Assembly (NCBI RefSeq): GCF_044772865.1
Contig: NZ_CP173029.1
Span: forward strand, 3,224,001-3,288,000
DNA from: Algirhabdus cladophorae
GTDB taxonomy: Bacteria > Pseudomonadota > Alphaproteobacteria > Rhodobacterales > Rhodobacteraceae
Direction: 5' to 3'
Length of the DNA stretch: 64,000 bases
Numbering within the stretch: position 1 is the first letter of the stretch; each line of letters begins with the position of its first letter. This document shows, piece after piece, positions 28,493 to 36,253 of the stretch. The notes beneath the pieces were generated by a model that made no database searches, had not been told where the DNA came from, and saw only the letters and a program-made list of their open reading frames with translations. The position numbers were made by a program, and so were the translations under genes.

Positions 28493-28543
28493 CCCCGATG
28501 TCCGCGGGCTGGGTGGGGGCTATAAAATCCGCGAACATCGGGG
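28493..28543. repeat. Long imperfect hairpin between imuB and the DUF2794 gene
   Basis: Arms 28493-28507 (CCCCGATGTCCGCGG) and 28529-28543 (CCGCGAACATCGGGG) pair over 14 of 15 bases around a 21-base loop. The hairpin starts 26 bases after the imuB stop and has no T-tract, so it is a poor intrinsic terminator. It may be an RNA-processing or transcript-stability element, a protein-binding inverted repeat or a relic of a mobile element. The rest of the 28468-28687 gap shows no convincing gene. Confidence 0.5.
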
Positions 28544-28687
28544 GAGCAGCTGTTCTAGCTACCGATACAAACTTTATGCTGGCCAACAACGGCACAATGA
28601 GGGGCAAAAAGGGGAATTCAACCGATGTTTTTCAGGCCAAAAGATGGCTTTGCTTGATTTATAAGCAAAATAGGGCAAACTTGGTTT

Positions 28688-29032
28688 ATGAACGCTCAAA
28701 ATCCACCAATCCCATTTCCCTCAAAATTGCCCGAACAGGTCGCGTTTCACCGCACCGAACTTGGTCCGATTCTATCACTCTATGGGCGTATGGTGGCAGC
28801 AGGTGAATGGCGCGACTACGGTATCTCAAGCCTGCGCGACGTTGCAGTGTTTTCCGTGTTCCGGCGCACCGCAGAAAATCCTCTTTATCGCATCGAAAAA
28901 CGCCCCAAACTGCGCGGCAAACAGGGCATGTATGCTGTGATTGGTATGGATGGCCAGATCCTGAAACGCGGGGCTGACCTCAAAACGGTGCTGCGCGTGC
29001 TGGAACGTAAACTTATCCGTGCCGTAGACTAG
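28688..29032 (+). CDS. DUF2794 family protein
   Basis: This 114-residue protein of a family common in alphaproteobacteria is recognised by LYGRMVAAGEWRDYGISSLRD and VFSVFRRTAENPLYRIEKRPKLRGKQG. It has no signal peptide or membrane segment and a basic C-terminus (LRVLERKLIRAVD). The function is unknown. It lies downstream of imuB and its hairpin, on the same strand. Confidence 0.86.
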   Translation: MNAQNPPIPFPSKLPEQVAFHRTELGPILSLYGRMVAAGEWRDYGISSLRDVAVFSVFRRTAENPLYRIEKRPKLRGKQGMYAVIGMDGQILKRGADLKTVLRVLERKLIRAVD

Positions 29033-29053
29033 GTTTCTTTGGTCCCCAAATAC

Positions 29054-29878
29054 CTAAACCCGACGATGACCCGTTAGCGGCCCATCGCCGTTTTCTTCAA
29101 TTCGGTGCAAGGCAGCTCCCAAAGGTTCCTCCACCACAGCCATGTGGAACACATTGGCGTGCAGCAACCGATCAGGTCCGGCAACAATCCCAACATGCCC
29201 CTTCCAAAACAAAATATCGCCTTGAATAAACTCGGATCCCAAGGCGACACTTTTCCCAAGGTGCTGCGCCTGTTGGTCACTGTCCCCGCAACAGGGGATA
29301 CCACAGGCCACACAGGCCGCCTGCACCAAACCCGAGCAATCAATCCCCCAGATCGAATTGCCCCCCCACAGATAGGGTACCCCCAAATAGAGCCGTGCCA
29401 CAGAAACCAAATCTACTTCATGCTGTGTGACGGGCGAAAGATGGGACACTGGGACGAAGCCTAGATCGGTATGGGCAAATTTCGGGCCTGTAGCAGACAC
29501 GTTCACAGACGCCCCATGGGGCAAAGCCATCAGGTTGGCCGATTTGAAATCATCACCTTGATAGACGTGGGTTGCCTTCACAGACACCTTGTGGCTGGCA
29601 ACAGCGACAGGTCCCAAAGATCCCGATGGCAAATAGCCAACATACCCATCCTTGGCCATTTGAACAAACGACCATCCCGCACGATCCTCAAACACTTGGG
29701 CTATATCACCCATCAGCACTTGACGATCCCGTGGGCCATCCGGCGCGCGCAAAAGATCGGCAACCGGGCGCAGCACCCGACGCGCCGCACCCTTGGAAAA
29801 AGTCACATTCTGCACGTGACCGCGCACGGCCTCAGAAGCGACGCGCTCATTCGCGGGCCAAAGCCGAGGATCCGTCAT
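29054..29878 (-). CDS. NlpC/P60-family peptidase with SH3-like region
   Basis: This 274-residue protein has the C-terminal NlpC/P60 fold: the catalytic Cys in GIDCSGLVQ, His in GHVGIVAGPDRLLHAN, and the YLGVPYLWGG strand before the Cys. The N-terminal half holds two SH3-like modules (VFEDRAGWSFVQMAKDGYVGYL, then VSHLSP). Such enzymes cleave peptide links in murein stems, typically gamma-D-Glu-meso-DAP. No export signal is visible. The start overlaps the stop of the leucyl aminopeptidase (ATGA), and this pairing recurs in Rhodobacterales. Confidence 0.9.
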   Translation of the reverse strand: MTDPRLWPANERVASEAVRGHVQNVTFSKGAARRVLRPVADLLRAPDGPRDRQVLMGDIAQVFEDRAGWSFVQMAKDGYVGYLPSGSLGPVAVASHKVSVKATHVYQGDDFKSANLMALPHGASVNVSATGPKFAHTDLGFVPVSHLSPVTQHEVDLVSVARLYLGVPYLWGGNSIWGIDCSGLVQAACVACGIPCCGDSDQQAQHLGKSVALGSEFIQGDILFWKGHVGIVAGPDRLLHANVFHMAVVEEPLGAALHRIEENGDGPLTGHRRV

Positions 29879-31284
29879 AAATTCAAAATATCCGGTAGCG
29901 CCTCAAGAACAGCGCGCGCACCTTGGCCGGTGCCACCTTTGGGCCGCCCCGGTGCCGCGGAAGGTTGCCAGCCATAGATATCAAAATGACCATAGCGTGC
30001 AGTCCGCGTCACAAATCTGCGCAAGAACAGAGCCGCCGTGATCGACCCTGCAAAACCGCCTTTTGGCGCATTGTCTAAATCAGCCACATCCGGCTCGATC
30101 ATTGCCTCATAGGGATCCCAAAACGGCAAGCGCCAGACAGGATCCTGCGCTGGCCCAGCGGCCTCGGCCAAATATGAGGCAATAGCCTCGTCATCGGTGA
30201 AAAACGGCGCAAGGTCAGGTCCAACGGCCACCCGCGCAGCCCCAGTTAGGGTCGCCATGGACAATATCACATCAGGCTCGGATTCGTCGGCCAAGGCCAG
30301 CGCGTCTGCCAGAACCAAACGCCCTTCGGCATCTGTGTTATTAATCTCAACCGTTAAACCCTTGCGAGAGGTCAGGATATCTTGCGGCCGGAATGCCCCA
30401 CCATCGATGTTGTTTTCAACGGCAGGCACCAATACCCGCAGGCGTAATTTCAGGCCCAAAGACATTATCATATGAGCCAACCCCAACACAGTCGCGGCGC
30501 CACCCATGTCCTTTTTCATTAACCCCATGGAAGAGGCCGGTTTGATGTTTAATCCACCTGTGTCAAAACACACCCCCTTTCCAACCAAGACCAGCAAAGG
30601 TCCCGCATCCCCCCAAGACATATCCAGCAACCGCGGAGCATCTGCCGCGGCCCGGCCAACGGCGTGGATCATCGGAAAATTCTGCTCAAGCAAATCTTGC
30701 CCAACAACGGCACGGGCCCGCGCACCATGGGCCTGTGCCACTTCAAAAAATGCTTTTTGCAGCGAAGAAGGGCCCATATCCTGGGCAGGGGTGTTAATCA
30801 GATCACGGGTCAGGAACTCACCAGCGGCTAGAATCTCGATGCGGCGGTGATCAATGACATCTGGCGCGCACAACTCAGCACCTTGACTGCTTTTTGAGGT
30901 ATATCGATCAAATCGGTAGCTCGACAACAACCAACCCAAAGCAAAAGCCTCAATTTCAGCGGGATCCACGTCATCCTCTGGATCCAACGCGAGGTGATAC
31001 CGACCTGATGGGAACTTGGATACATTGGCTAGTGCGCCAAATCTTTGACGTTTGCGCGCCGCGTCTGTTCCTGTTCCAATTGCCAAAAAGGCGACACCGC
31101 CGGACGTATTTGCGCAGGCCACCCATTGTCCCAAACCACCTGTAAACCCATGCGTCTTGATCCAGTTTTGTTCTGCATCATCGAGGGCTGCACACCACTT
31201 TTCGAACTGTTCTGAAGACACCAAATGGATTGGGATTGTCTGACCATCCGCCACTGCGAATGTGGGCTTGCTGAGATACGTCAT
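29875..31284 (-). CDS. Leucyl aminopeptidase family (M17) protein
   Basis: This 469-residue M17 metallopeptidase has the metal-binding VGKGVCFDTGGLNIKPASSM and NTDAEGRLVLADALA motifs. It hydrolyses N-terminal residues from peptides, with two metal ions per subunit. ATG 31284 is preceded by AAAGG at good spacing; a TTG six bases further up is also in frame. It is followed directly by the overlapping NlpC/P60 gene, which suggests joint recycling of cell-wall peptides. Confidence 0.9.
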   Translation of the reverse strand: MTYLSKPTFAVADGQTIPIHLVSSEQFEKWCAALDDAEQNWIKTHGFTGGLGQWVACANTSGGVAFLAIGTGTDAARKRQRFGALANVSKFPSGRYHLALDPEDDVDPAEIEAFALGWLLSSYRFDRYTSKSSQGAELCAPDVIDHRRIEILAAGEFLTRDLINTPAQDMGPSSLQKAFFEVAQAHGARARAVVGQDLLEQNFPMIHAVGRAAADAPRLLDMSWGDAGPLLVLVGKGVCFDTGGLNIKPASSMGLMKKDMGGAATVLGLAHMIMSLGLKLRLRVLVPAVENNIDGGAFRPQDILTSRKGLTVEINNTDAEGRLVLADALALADESEPDVILSMATLTGAARVAVGPDLAPFFTDDEAIASYLAEAAGPAQDPVWRLPFWDPYEAMIEPDVADLDNAPKGGFAGSITAALFLRRFVTRTARYGHFDIYGWQPSAAPGRPKGGTGQGARAVLEALPDILNL

Positions 31285-31362
31285 GGGCAACCTTTATCCT
31301 GTTTGCCCACAGTTTACGATCACAGCCCCTTAGTACAAGGCCCCTTGCGCGGCGCAGAAGAT

Positions 31363-31761
31363 TTAGAAGGCGTTGCTTTGTTCGTCCCAGATTGTCGACA
31401 AGGATTGATCGCCTACGCGCAGGAGGCGGGCCAACGTGCCGCCCAAGGCCACAACATCGCCAGAAGCCACGCAACCAGCCACATCCGATGCCACGCGTGC
31501 CAAACTGTGCATGCCAATCTGCTCGGCCACTTCGATCAGGCCCGAGGCATTGTCATGTACTGTTTTGATATCCCGACTCCAAAATGCCGCTTCTATACGG
31601 CGCAATTTGATCGACAGTTCTTCCAAAGCACGGCACACCACGGTTTCCGCAGCTAACTCGCCCAGTTCCGCATAAAGTTCAGTCAATCGGTCCGGATCAA
31701 AATGCACGCGTTCTTCGTGTGTGAGAATTGCGACTTGTTCCACGGTTCCACCTTCAATCAT
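31363..31761 (-). CDS. Small alpha-helical protein, possibly Hpt-like
   Basis: This 132-residue protein of mostly helical character has a middle segment, DIKTVHDNASGLIEVAEQIG, that resembles the helix carrying the phospho-accepting His of histidine phosphotransfer domains (TVHDNASGL in place of H-x-L-K-G). No kinase or receiver is nearby. It begins after the divergent carbonic anhydrase promoter region. The family is not recognised with certainty; this is a proposal only. Confidence 0.6.
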   Translation of the reverse strand: MIEGGTVEQVAILTHEERVHFDPDRLTELYAELGELAAETVVCRALEELSIKLRRIEAAFWSRDIKTVHDNASGLIEVAEQIGMHSLARVASDVAGCVASGDVVALGGTLARLLRVGDQSLSTIWDEQSNAF

Positions 31762-31869
31762 TCATTCACTACACCCCCACGGTGCAAACACTGTTTTGAC
31801 ACAGCAACGTTTTGAAATGGTTTCCAGCCTAGCAAAATATCGCTCGAATTTAGGTTGAATTCAGCGTAA

Positions 31870-31888
31870 TTGACCTCAATCAATTGAG
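31870..31888. promoter_or_regulatory. FNR/FnrL-like box and palindrome just upstream of the carbonic anhydrase gene
   Basis: TTGAC-CTCA-ATCAA (31870-31883) differs from the Rhodobacterales FnrL consensus TTGAT-N4-ATCAA at one position. It overlaps CTCAAT-CA-ATTGAG (31875-31888). It ends only 17-30 bases before the ATG at 31900, so it would suit repression or an atypically close promoter. No other site was sought systematically. Confidence 0.35.
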
Positions 31889-31899
31889 TGGGTGGCGCA

Positions 31900-32547
31900 A
31901 TGTCTGACTATCATCCCCTGCCGGGATATCTGGTTCAACGATACAATGGCTGGAAAGCCACGACCTATGCTGAAAATCAGTCGTGGTATCGACGCTTGGC
32001 CAATGAAGGCCAAAAACCTCGGGCAATGGTGATTTCATGTTGCGACAGCCGGGTGCATGTGACCTCGATCTTTGGGGCTGAGCAGGGTGAATTTTTCATT
32101 CATCGCAACATCGCAAATCTAGTTCCTCCCTTTTCGCCCGATGGTACTTACCATGGCACGTCGGCTGCTGTGGAATATGCCGTGAACACGCTGAAAGTGA
32201 CCAATCTGATCGTGCTGGGCCATTCGAGTTGTGGCGGTGTTGCAGGCTGCGAAAGCATGTGCACCGGGAATGCCCCGGAACTAGAAGAAAGTACTAGTTT
32301 TGTTGGTCGTTGGATGGACATCCTGCGCCCGGGCTACGAACGCGTCAAAGACATCAAAGACAAGGGCGAACGCACCACAGCGCTGGAAAAGGAGGCTGTC
32401 ATGGTCTCACTTGAGAACCTCCTGACCTTCCCCTTCGTGCAGCAGGCGCAGGCCAGCGGTGCTTTGGCGTTGCATGGGCTGTGGGTTGATATTGCCGAGG
32501 GGCGTTTGGAAAGCCTCGGTATGGATCAAGAATTTTCACCCGTTTGA
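31900..32547 (+). CDS. Beta-class carbonic anhydrase
   Basis: This 215-residue zinc enzyme interconverts CO2 and bicarbonate. The zinc ligands and key residues are visible: CCDSRVHVTSI (Cys and Asp-Arg pair), HRNIANLVPP, then HSSCGGVAG (His and Cys). The position upstream of the SbtA-like permease and SbtB suggests that it hydrates or traps imported bicarbonate. ATG 31900 is preferred; an in-frame GTG at 31888 overlaps the operator-like sequence. It is probably cytoplasmic, as no signal peptide is present. Confidence 0.92.
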   Translation: MSDYHPLPGYLVQRYNGWKATTYAENQSWYRRLANEGQKPRAMVISCCDSRVHVTSIFGAEQGEFFIHRNIANLVPPFSPDGTYHGTSAAVEYAVNTLKVTNLIVLGHSSCGGVAGCESMCTGNAPELEESTSFVGRWMDILRPGYERVKDIKDKGERTTALEKEAVMVSLENLLTFPFVQQAQASGALALHGLWVDIAEGRLESLGMDQEFSPV

Positions 32548-32622
32548 TGAGATTTCTATTCTCAAGTCTTTTAATCAGGAATTAGAAGTCTATCTGTCCC
32601 CAAACGCATAAAGGTGGAAATT

Positions 32623-33594
32623 GTGGGCGATCTGTTAGCACTTTCAATCGAGAACCTCATGTCGCCGATCATCCTCAGTTTCGCACTGGGTCTTCTGGCG
32701 TCGTTTGCTCGCTCGGACCTGACTATTCCTGAGGCTATGGCCAAAGGCATGTCGATCTACCTTCTCTTTGCCATAGGATTCAAAGGCGGGGTCAGCGTGG
32801 CCGACCACGGGGTTGATGCCAGTCTGGCGCTTTCGCTGATTGCCGGTGTCCTTCTGTCCGCCCTACTGCCGTTTTTAGCCTATGCGCTTTTGCGTGTGAT
32901 GACCAAGCTGTCGACCATCGATGCCGCCGCCGTGGCCGGGCATTATGGATCGATTTCGATTGTGACGTTTGTTGCAGCCACATCCGTATTGGAAAGCCAA
33001 GGCATTACATCCGAGGGCTATATGGTCGCTGTTGCTGCAGCAATGGAGGCGCCTGCGATCCTTTCGGCCCTGTGGCTGGTCAGTCGCGGCAGCCAAGGCC
33101 AAAAGATGGAAAGCGATCTGTGGCGCGAAATTTTGCTGAATGGCTCGATTGTATTGCTCATCGGTTCGTTCTTTATCGGATACGCCACGGGCGCCGAAGG
33201 CATGGCCGAGATCGAGCCGTTCGTTGTGACCCCGTTCAAAGGCGTGTTGTGCCTGTTCTTGCTGGATATGGGGCTGGTTGCAGGGCGCGGATTGCGCGGG
33301 GCCAGTGGTGTTTTGACCCGAGGAGTTTTTGTATTTGGCTGTATCATGCCGCTGTTTGGTGCAGGCGCTGGATTGATCGCTGGTTTGATCCTTGGTCTCA
33401 GTACCGGCGGTGTTGTGCTGATGATGACGCTGTCTGCATCAGCATCGTATATCGCGGTGCCAGCGGCCATGCGTGTTGCCCTGCCGCAAGCCAACCCATC
33501 GGTCTATTTGACCCTGGCCTTGGGGATTACCTTCCCGTTTAACCTTACCCTTGGCATTCCAATCTATTTGGCCGTTGCCACAGCCCTCACCTAA
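32623..33594 (+). CDS. sbtA: SbtA-like sodium-dependent bicarbonate permease
   Basis: This 323-residue membrane protein of the SbtA family has about ten hydrophobic segments. Its N-terminus contains LSFALGLLASFARSDLTIPE, followed by AMAKGMSIYLLFAIGFKGG, both closely matching the start of cyanobacterial SbtA. A central hydrophilic loop (SRGSQGQKMESDLW) separates the halves. SbtA concentrates bicarbonate with Na+. GTG 32623 has AAGGTGG upstream; a GTG at 32614 is in frame. It is followed ten bases later by sbtB, so the regulatory pair is intact. Confidence 0.85.
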   Translation: MGDLLALSIENLMSPIILSFALGLLASFARSDLTIPEAMAKGMSIYLLFAIGFKGGVSVADHGVDASLALSLIAGVLLSALLPFLAYALLRVMTKLSTIDAAAVAGHYGSISIVTFVAATSVLESQGITSEGYMVAVAAAMEAPAILSALWLVSRGSQGQKMESDLWREILLNGSIVLLIGSFFIGYATGAEGMAEIEPFVVTPFKGVLCLFLLDMGLVAGRGLRGASGVLTRGVFVFGCIMPLFGAGAGLIAGLILGLSTGGVVLMMTLSASASYIAVPAAMRVALPQANPSVYLTLALGITFPFNLTLGIPIYLAVATALT

Positions 33595-33604
33595 GGAGAG
33601 ACCC

Positions 33605-33916
33605 ATGCAAACCCATGCGGCCAAGCGCGTCTCAATCATTATCGAAGCCCCGATGGAACGGCGGTTGTCCAAAGCCCTGCAAGACGCAGATGTCACAGGC
33701 TATACCGTCTTCCCTGTCTTGGGTGGTTCTGGGCGCTCTGGCCAGTGGTCCCGCGAGGGCCAAGTTGGCCGTGCATCAGGCATGGTTCAAGTTGTGTGCA
33801 TCATTCGCCCAGAGCGACTAGACGCCTTGTTAGAGGCTGCATTCAGTGTCGTCGAACAACATATCGGTGTTGTCAGCATCACAGATTGCGAAGTTCTGCG
33901 GGCCGAACGCTTCTGA
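33605..33916 (+). CDS. sbtB: PII-like SbtB protein
   Basis: This 103-residue trimer-type PII-fold protein controls SbtA in cyanobacteria and binds adenine nucleotides or cAMP. The T-loop region TGYTVFPVLGGSGRSG and the ending SITDCEVLRAERF are SbtB-like. The C-terminal Cys-containing extension (CGPxGC-type loop) of many cyanobacterial SbtB proteins is absent, so redox control of that loop is not expected. AAGGAG precedes the ATG. A terminator-like hairpin follows at 33918. Confidence 0.83.
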   Translation: MQTHAAKRVSIIIEAPMERRLSKALQDADVTGYTVFPVLGGSGRSGQWSREGQVGRASGMVQVVCIIRPERLDALLEAAFSVVEQHIGVVSITDCEVLRAERF

Positions 33917-33917
33917 C

Positions 33918-33947
33918 AAAAAAGGGCCGGCGCGACAGCACCAGCCC
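33918..33947 (-). terminator. Rho-independent terminator, minus strand (partly bidirectional)
   Basis: Read on the minus strand this is a GGGCTGGTGC / GCGCCGGCCC stem (two G-U pairs) around a four-base loop, followed by six U residues, a good intrinsic terminator for the secreted protein at 33975-34361. On the plus strand the stem is imperfect and lacks a T-tract, so it would only weakly end the sbtB transcript. Confidence 0.78.
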
Positions 33948-33974
33948 TGTGTGTAGAAACGGTAGGTAATCGGT

Positions 33975-34361
33975 TTAGCGTGTGGTCACGGTCCCCAATA
34001 CAACACATGGGCCGTTGTTTTCATCCCGTGCCGTTTCGCATGCGCCGATGGCTGCAGCTTGGGCCTCTTTTACGCTTGGGGCGTTAAAGGATTGGCCTGC
34101 AGTCACTGGCCGGCCAGGATTGTCACAGCTGACGTCCACACCGGGCAAAGCCGTGGGAACTGCATAAGCTGCGATCGATGTGGCTGTTTTGGCCCAAGTT
34201 TTCAGCACTGCAATAGTGCCCGGGCAAAGATTAGGCACGACAGTCAGGACTTTGGTCCCGCTAGCCGCCGAACCAGCCGCTTTGGAATATGAGCCAGCAT
34301 AAACAGGGCTGGCAATGGACAGAGCGGAAATAAGGCTCAGTGCAATCGTTAGGTTCTTCAT
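33975..34361 (-). CDS. Secreted small protein of unknown function
   Basis: This 128-residue protein has a signal peptide (MKNLTIALSLISALSIASPVYA) and a mature part with four cysteines in two pairs (NLCPG...VSCDN and GACETARDENNGPCV), probably two disulfides. The C-terminal AQAAAIGACETARDE...CVVLGTVTTR vaguely recalls DUF4189-type proteins, but the match is too weak to use. It has its own terminator. A palindrome with a CtrA-like box lies 106-130 bases upstream of the start. Confidence 0.75.
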   Translation of the reverse strand: MKNLTIALSLISALSIASPVYAGSYSKAAGSAASGTKVLTVVPNLCPGTIAVLKTWAKTATSIAAYAVPTALPGVDVSCDNPGRPVTAGQSFNAPSVKEAQAAAIGACETARDENNGPCVVLGTVTTR

Positions 34362-34466
34362 AGGTTATCCCCCAAAATACAATGCGTTGGTGTTAACGCT
34401 GCGCAAGTCTACCCAAAGGCACGGCCCGGATTTGAGGGTAAAAATACCTCCGACTTCCCACCAAGA

Positions 34467-34491
34467 TTAACCCATTGTTAACAATGGTTAA
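34467..34491. promoter_or_regulatory. CtrA-like TTAA-N7-TTAA box within a perfect palindrome
   Basis: TTAA-CCCATTG-TTAA (34467-34481) matches the CtrA consensus TTAA-N7-TTAA. It overlaps CCATTGTTAACAATGG (34472-34487), a perfect 16-base palindrome, and TTAA recurs at 34488-34491. The site lies upstream of the secreted protein gene (start 34361, minus strand) and downstream of the DUF4139 gene. The remainder of the 34362-34566 gap shows no gene. Confidence 0.4.
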
Positions 34492-34507
34492 AATTCGAAA
34501 CTCGACG

Positions 34508-34525
34508 GAAGAAATGGGTTTCTTC
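34508..34525 (-). terminator. Weak hairpin after the DUF4139 gene
   Basis: GAAGAAA-TGGG-TTTCTTC is a seven-base stem 42 bases downstream of the DUF4139 stop. On the minus strand it has no clear U-tract, so its role as a terminator is doubtful. Confidence 0.3.
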
Positions 34526-34566
34526 GCCCGTTTTCTTTGGTTTCCTGCGATTCGAAATCTGCAGTT

Positions 34567-36183
34567 TTACGGTTGCCACGAGATTTGTTGCCCATCGGGC
34601 CACTGCAAATCAAACTCGAGCTGAACAGACTGACTTCCACCCGCTGCAAGATCCAGTTCCCACACATGAACGCCACGCTTGTCGTCCACATCTCGCTGAG
34701 TAGGGCGCGGGGTCAGTTTGGCCGAAACAGTCAGATCCTCCTGTTCCGAGAACGGCGTGGCGTAATAGGCTTTCACCGTCTCGGGCTGATCGCTGAGGTT
34801 CGTCACGGTAAAGCGCAGGCTTTCGTTTTGGTCATTGGACTTACGAATAAAACCACTGTCGCCCTCTTGCCGCTTGAGACGTGTCCATTCCAGTTGCAGA
34901 TGATCTACCGGACCAAAGCCCCATGCGATCTCACCGCCATTAGGGATCAAGTCGACAAAAGTCTCGCCGATCAATGCGCCATCACGCAGAATGTATGCTT
35001 GCCCCGGAAGGATCGGTTCGCCAATGTCGTTTTCGGTTTCGGCCAACAAGAAGGCGGTCTGATCAAAGCGCGGATTTGCAGCGTTGCTGATGGCCGGTGT
35101 CAAGTCGAAGGTGCCAAAGTCCGATGTGGTCTGGGATTGGGGCAGCACAGTTGCGATGTCGTTCAGAACATAGCTGAGGGACATGCCTTGGATCACAGGT
35201 GAAAAGCTTTCTGCCACCTCTAGCATCATTGGTTCCGGCGCGGCGGCCATGGAATCCATCGCGAGACCCGCGGATACTTTTGCGCGGCGCTGTGGTTCGA
35301 ATACGCGCACAGGATTGGGTTGGGCGGCGGTGCCATCCAAACGACGCTGTGGGTTATCTGTGGAAAGGGTCACCGCCACATCAATCCAGGGTGCGTTGGT
35401 GCGGTTGGTCAACGTGACTTTGCGGATCACGTCGATGGTCGATGCCTCGGTGTTGAGGTCGATTGAATAGTTCGGCGTCCAATTGGCCCCTTGGACAAGG
35501 TAGGTCATCGACAGATCATATGTTCCAGCGGTGGCGACCGTGACGGGAATGCGGCTGGCGGCAGTTGTTGCGGCAAAAGGTGCACTGGCTTGCAGAGCGT
35601 TCTCGGCTTTTGTGCGCAGGACTTGCGCGTCGCGCACCGCGTCTTCGGCGACACGACGCTCAATATTGGCTGAAAGGATCTTTGCCTCTAGTTCAGAAAT
35701 CAATGCGCCCATTTGTGCGAGGGACTCACCTAGATTTTCAGGCAGGCTTGGTCCATTCTCACCGCCCTTAGCAAGGTTGCGCAGGTAGTCGATTTGCAAC
35801 TGATACCCGATGATCAAGGCAAGTTCCTGTTCAAGGGCGTCTTGGGCGTCACGCACGGTGTTTTGCGCTGTGTCCAAGGCTTGGCGTAATTCGGCTTGGA
35901 GCGGTGTGTCCAACTGCCCTTCGCTTAGGGCGATTGCGCCACTTGCCTGCACCGCGCCGAATGTGAGGCCGCTTGCGGCCGCAATTTGGGGTAGGAACAT
36001 GTTGTCGCGCGCAGGCACGATCAATACGTGTTTGCCTTCCGGCAGGGTTACAGAACCTGTCCGCGTGACCTCAGCCATTCCGCTCGAAATTGTCACTGCC
36101 GAGATGTCCATGCGCGCTATCACGTCATCCGCCATCGCTGACATTGGCAAAACTGCCAAGCTCACAACCAACCCAAACCGCAT
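34567..36183 (-). CDS. DUF4139-domain protein (mucoidy-inhibitor A-like), exported
   Basis: This 538-residue protein has a signal peptide (MRFGLVVSLAVLPMSAMA) and an N-terminal DUF4140 region (ISAVTISSGMAEVTRTGSVTLPEG). A coiled-coil stretch (residues ~90-190, many Ala/Glu/Gln) is followed by the C-terminal DUF4139 beta domain (YDLSMTYLVQGANWTPNYSIDL...). It resembles the MuiA family, whose function is poorly known. ATG 36183 has GGGAGA upstream. It probably acts in the periplasm. Confidence 0.86.
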   Translation of the reverse strand: MRFGLVVSLAVLPMSAMADDVIARMDISAVTISSGMAEVTRTGSVTLPEGKHVLIVPARDNMFLPQIAAASGLTFGAVQASGAIALSEGQLDTPLQAELRQALDTAQNTVRDAQDALEQELALIIGYQLQIDYLRNLAKGGENGPSLPENLGESLAQMGALISELEAKILSANIERRVAEDAVRDAQVLRTKAENALQASAPFAATTAASRIPVTVATAGTYDLSMTYLVQGANWTPNYSIDLNTEASTIDVIRKVTLTNRTNAPWIDVAVTLSTDNPQRRLDGTAAQPNPVRVFEPQRRAKVSAGLAMDSMAAAPEPMMLEVAESFSPVIQGMSLSYVLNDIATVLPQSQTTSDFGTFDLTPAISNAANPRFDQTAFLLAETENDIGEPILPGQAYILRDGALIGETFVDLIPNGGEIAWGFGPVDHLQLEWTRLKRQEGDSGFIRKSNDQNESLRFTVTNLSDQPETVKAYYATPFSEQEDLTVSAKLTPRPTQRDVDDKRGVHVWELDLAAGGSQSVQLEFDLQWPDGQQISWQP

Positions 36184-36253
36184 AACATTTCTCCCAAACG
36201 AAAACAGGGCCAGCATTTCTGCCAGCCCTGCGAAGTTCAAGTCGATATCGCGT

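Noticed and set aside
28468..28687. Small ORF starting near 28498
   Set aside because: It runs through the hairpin and overlaps the DUF2794 start in another frame.
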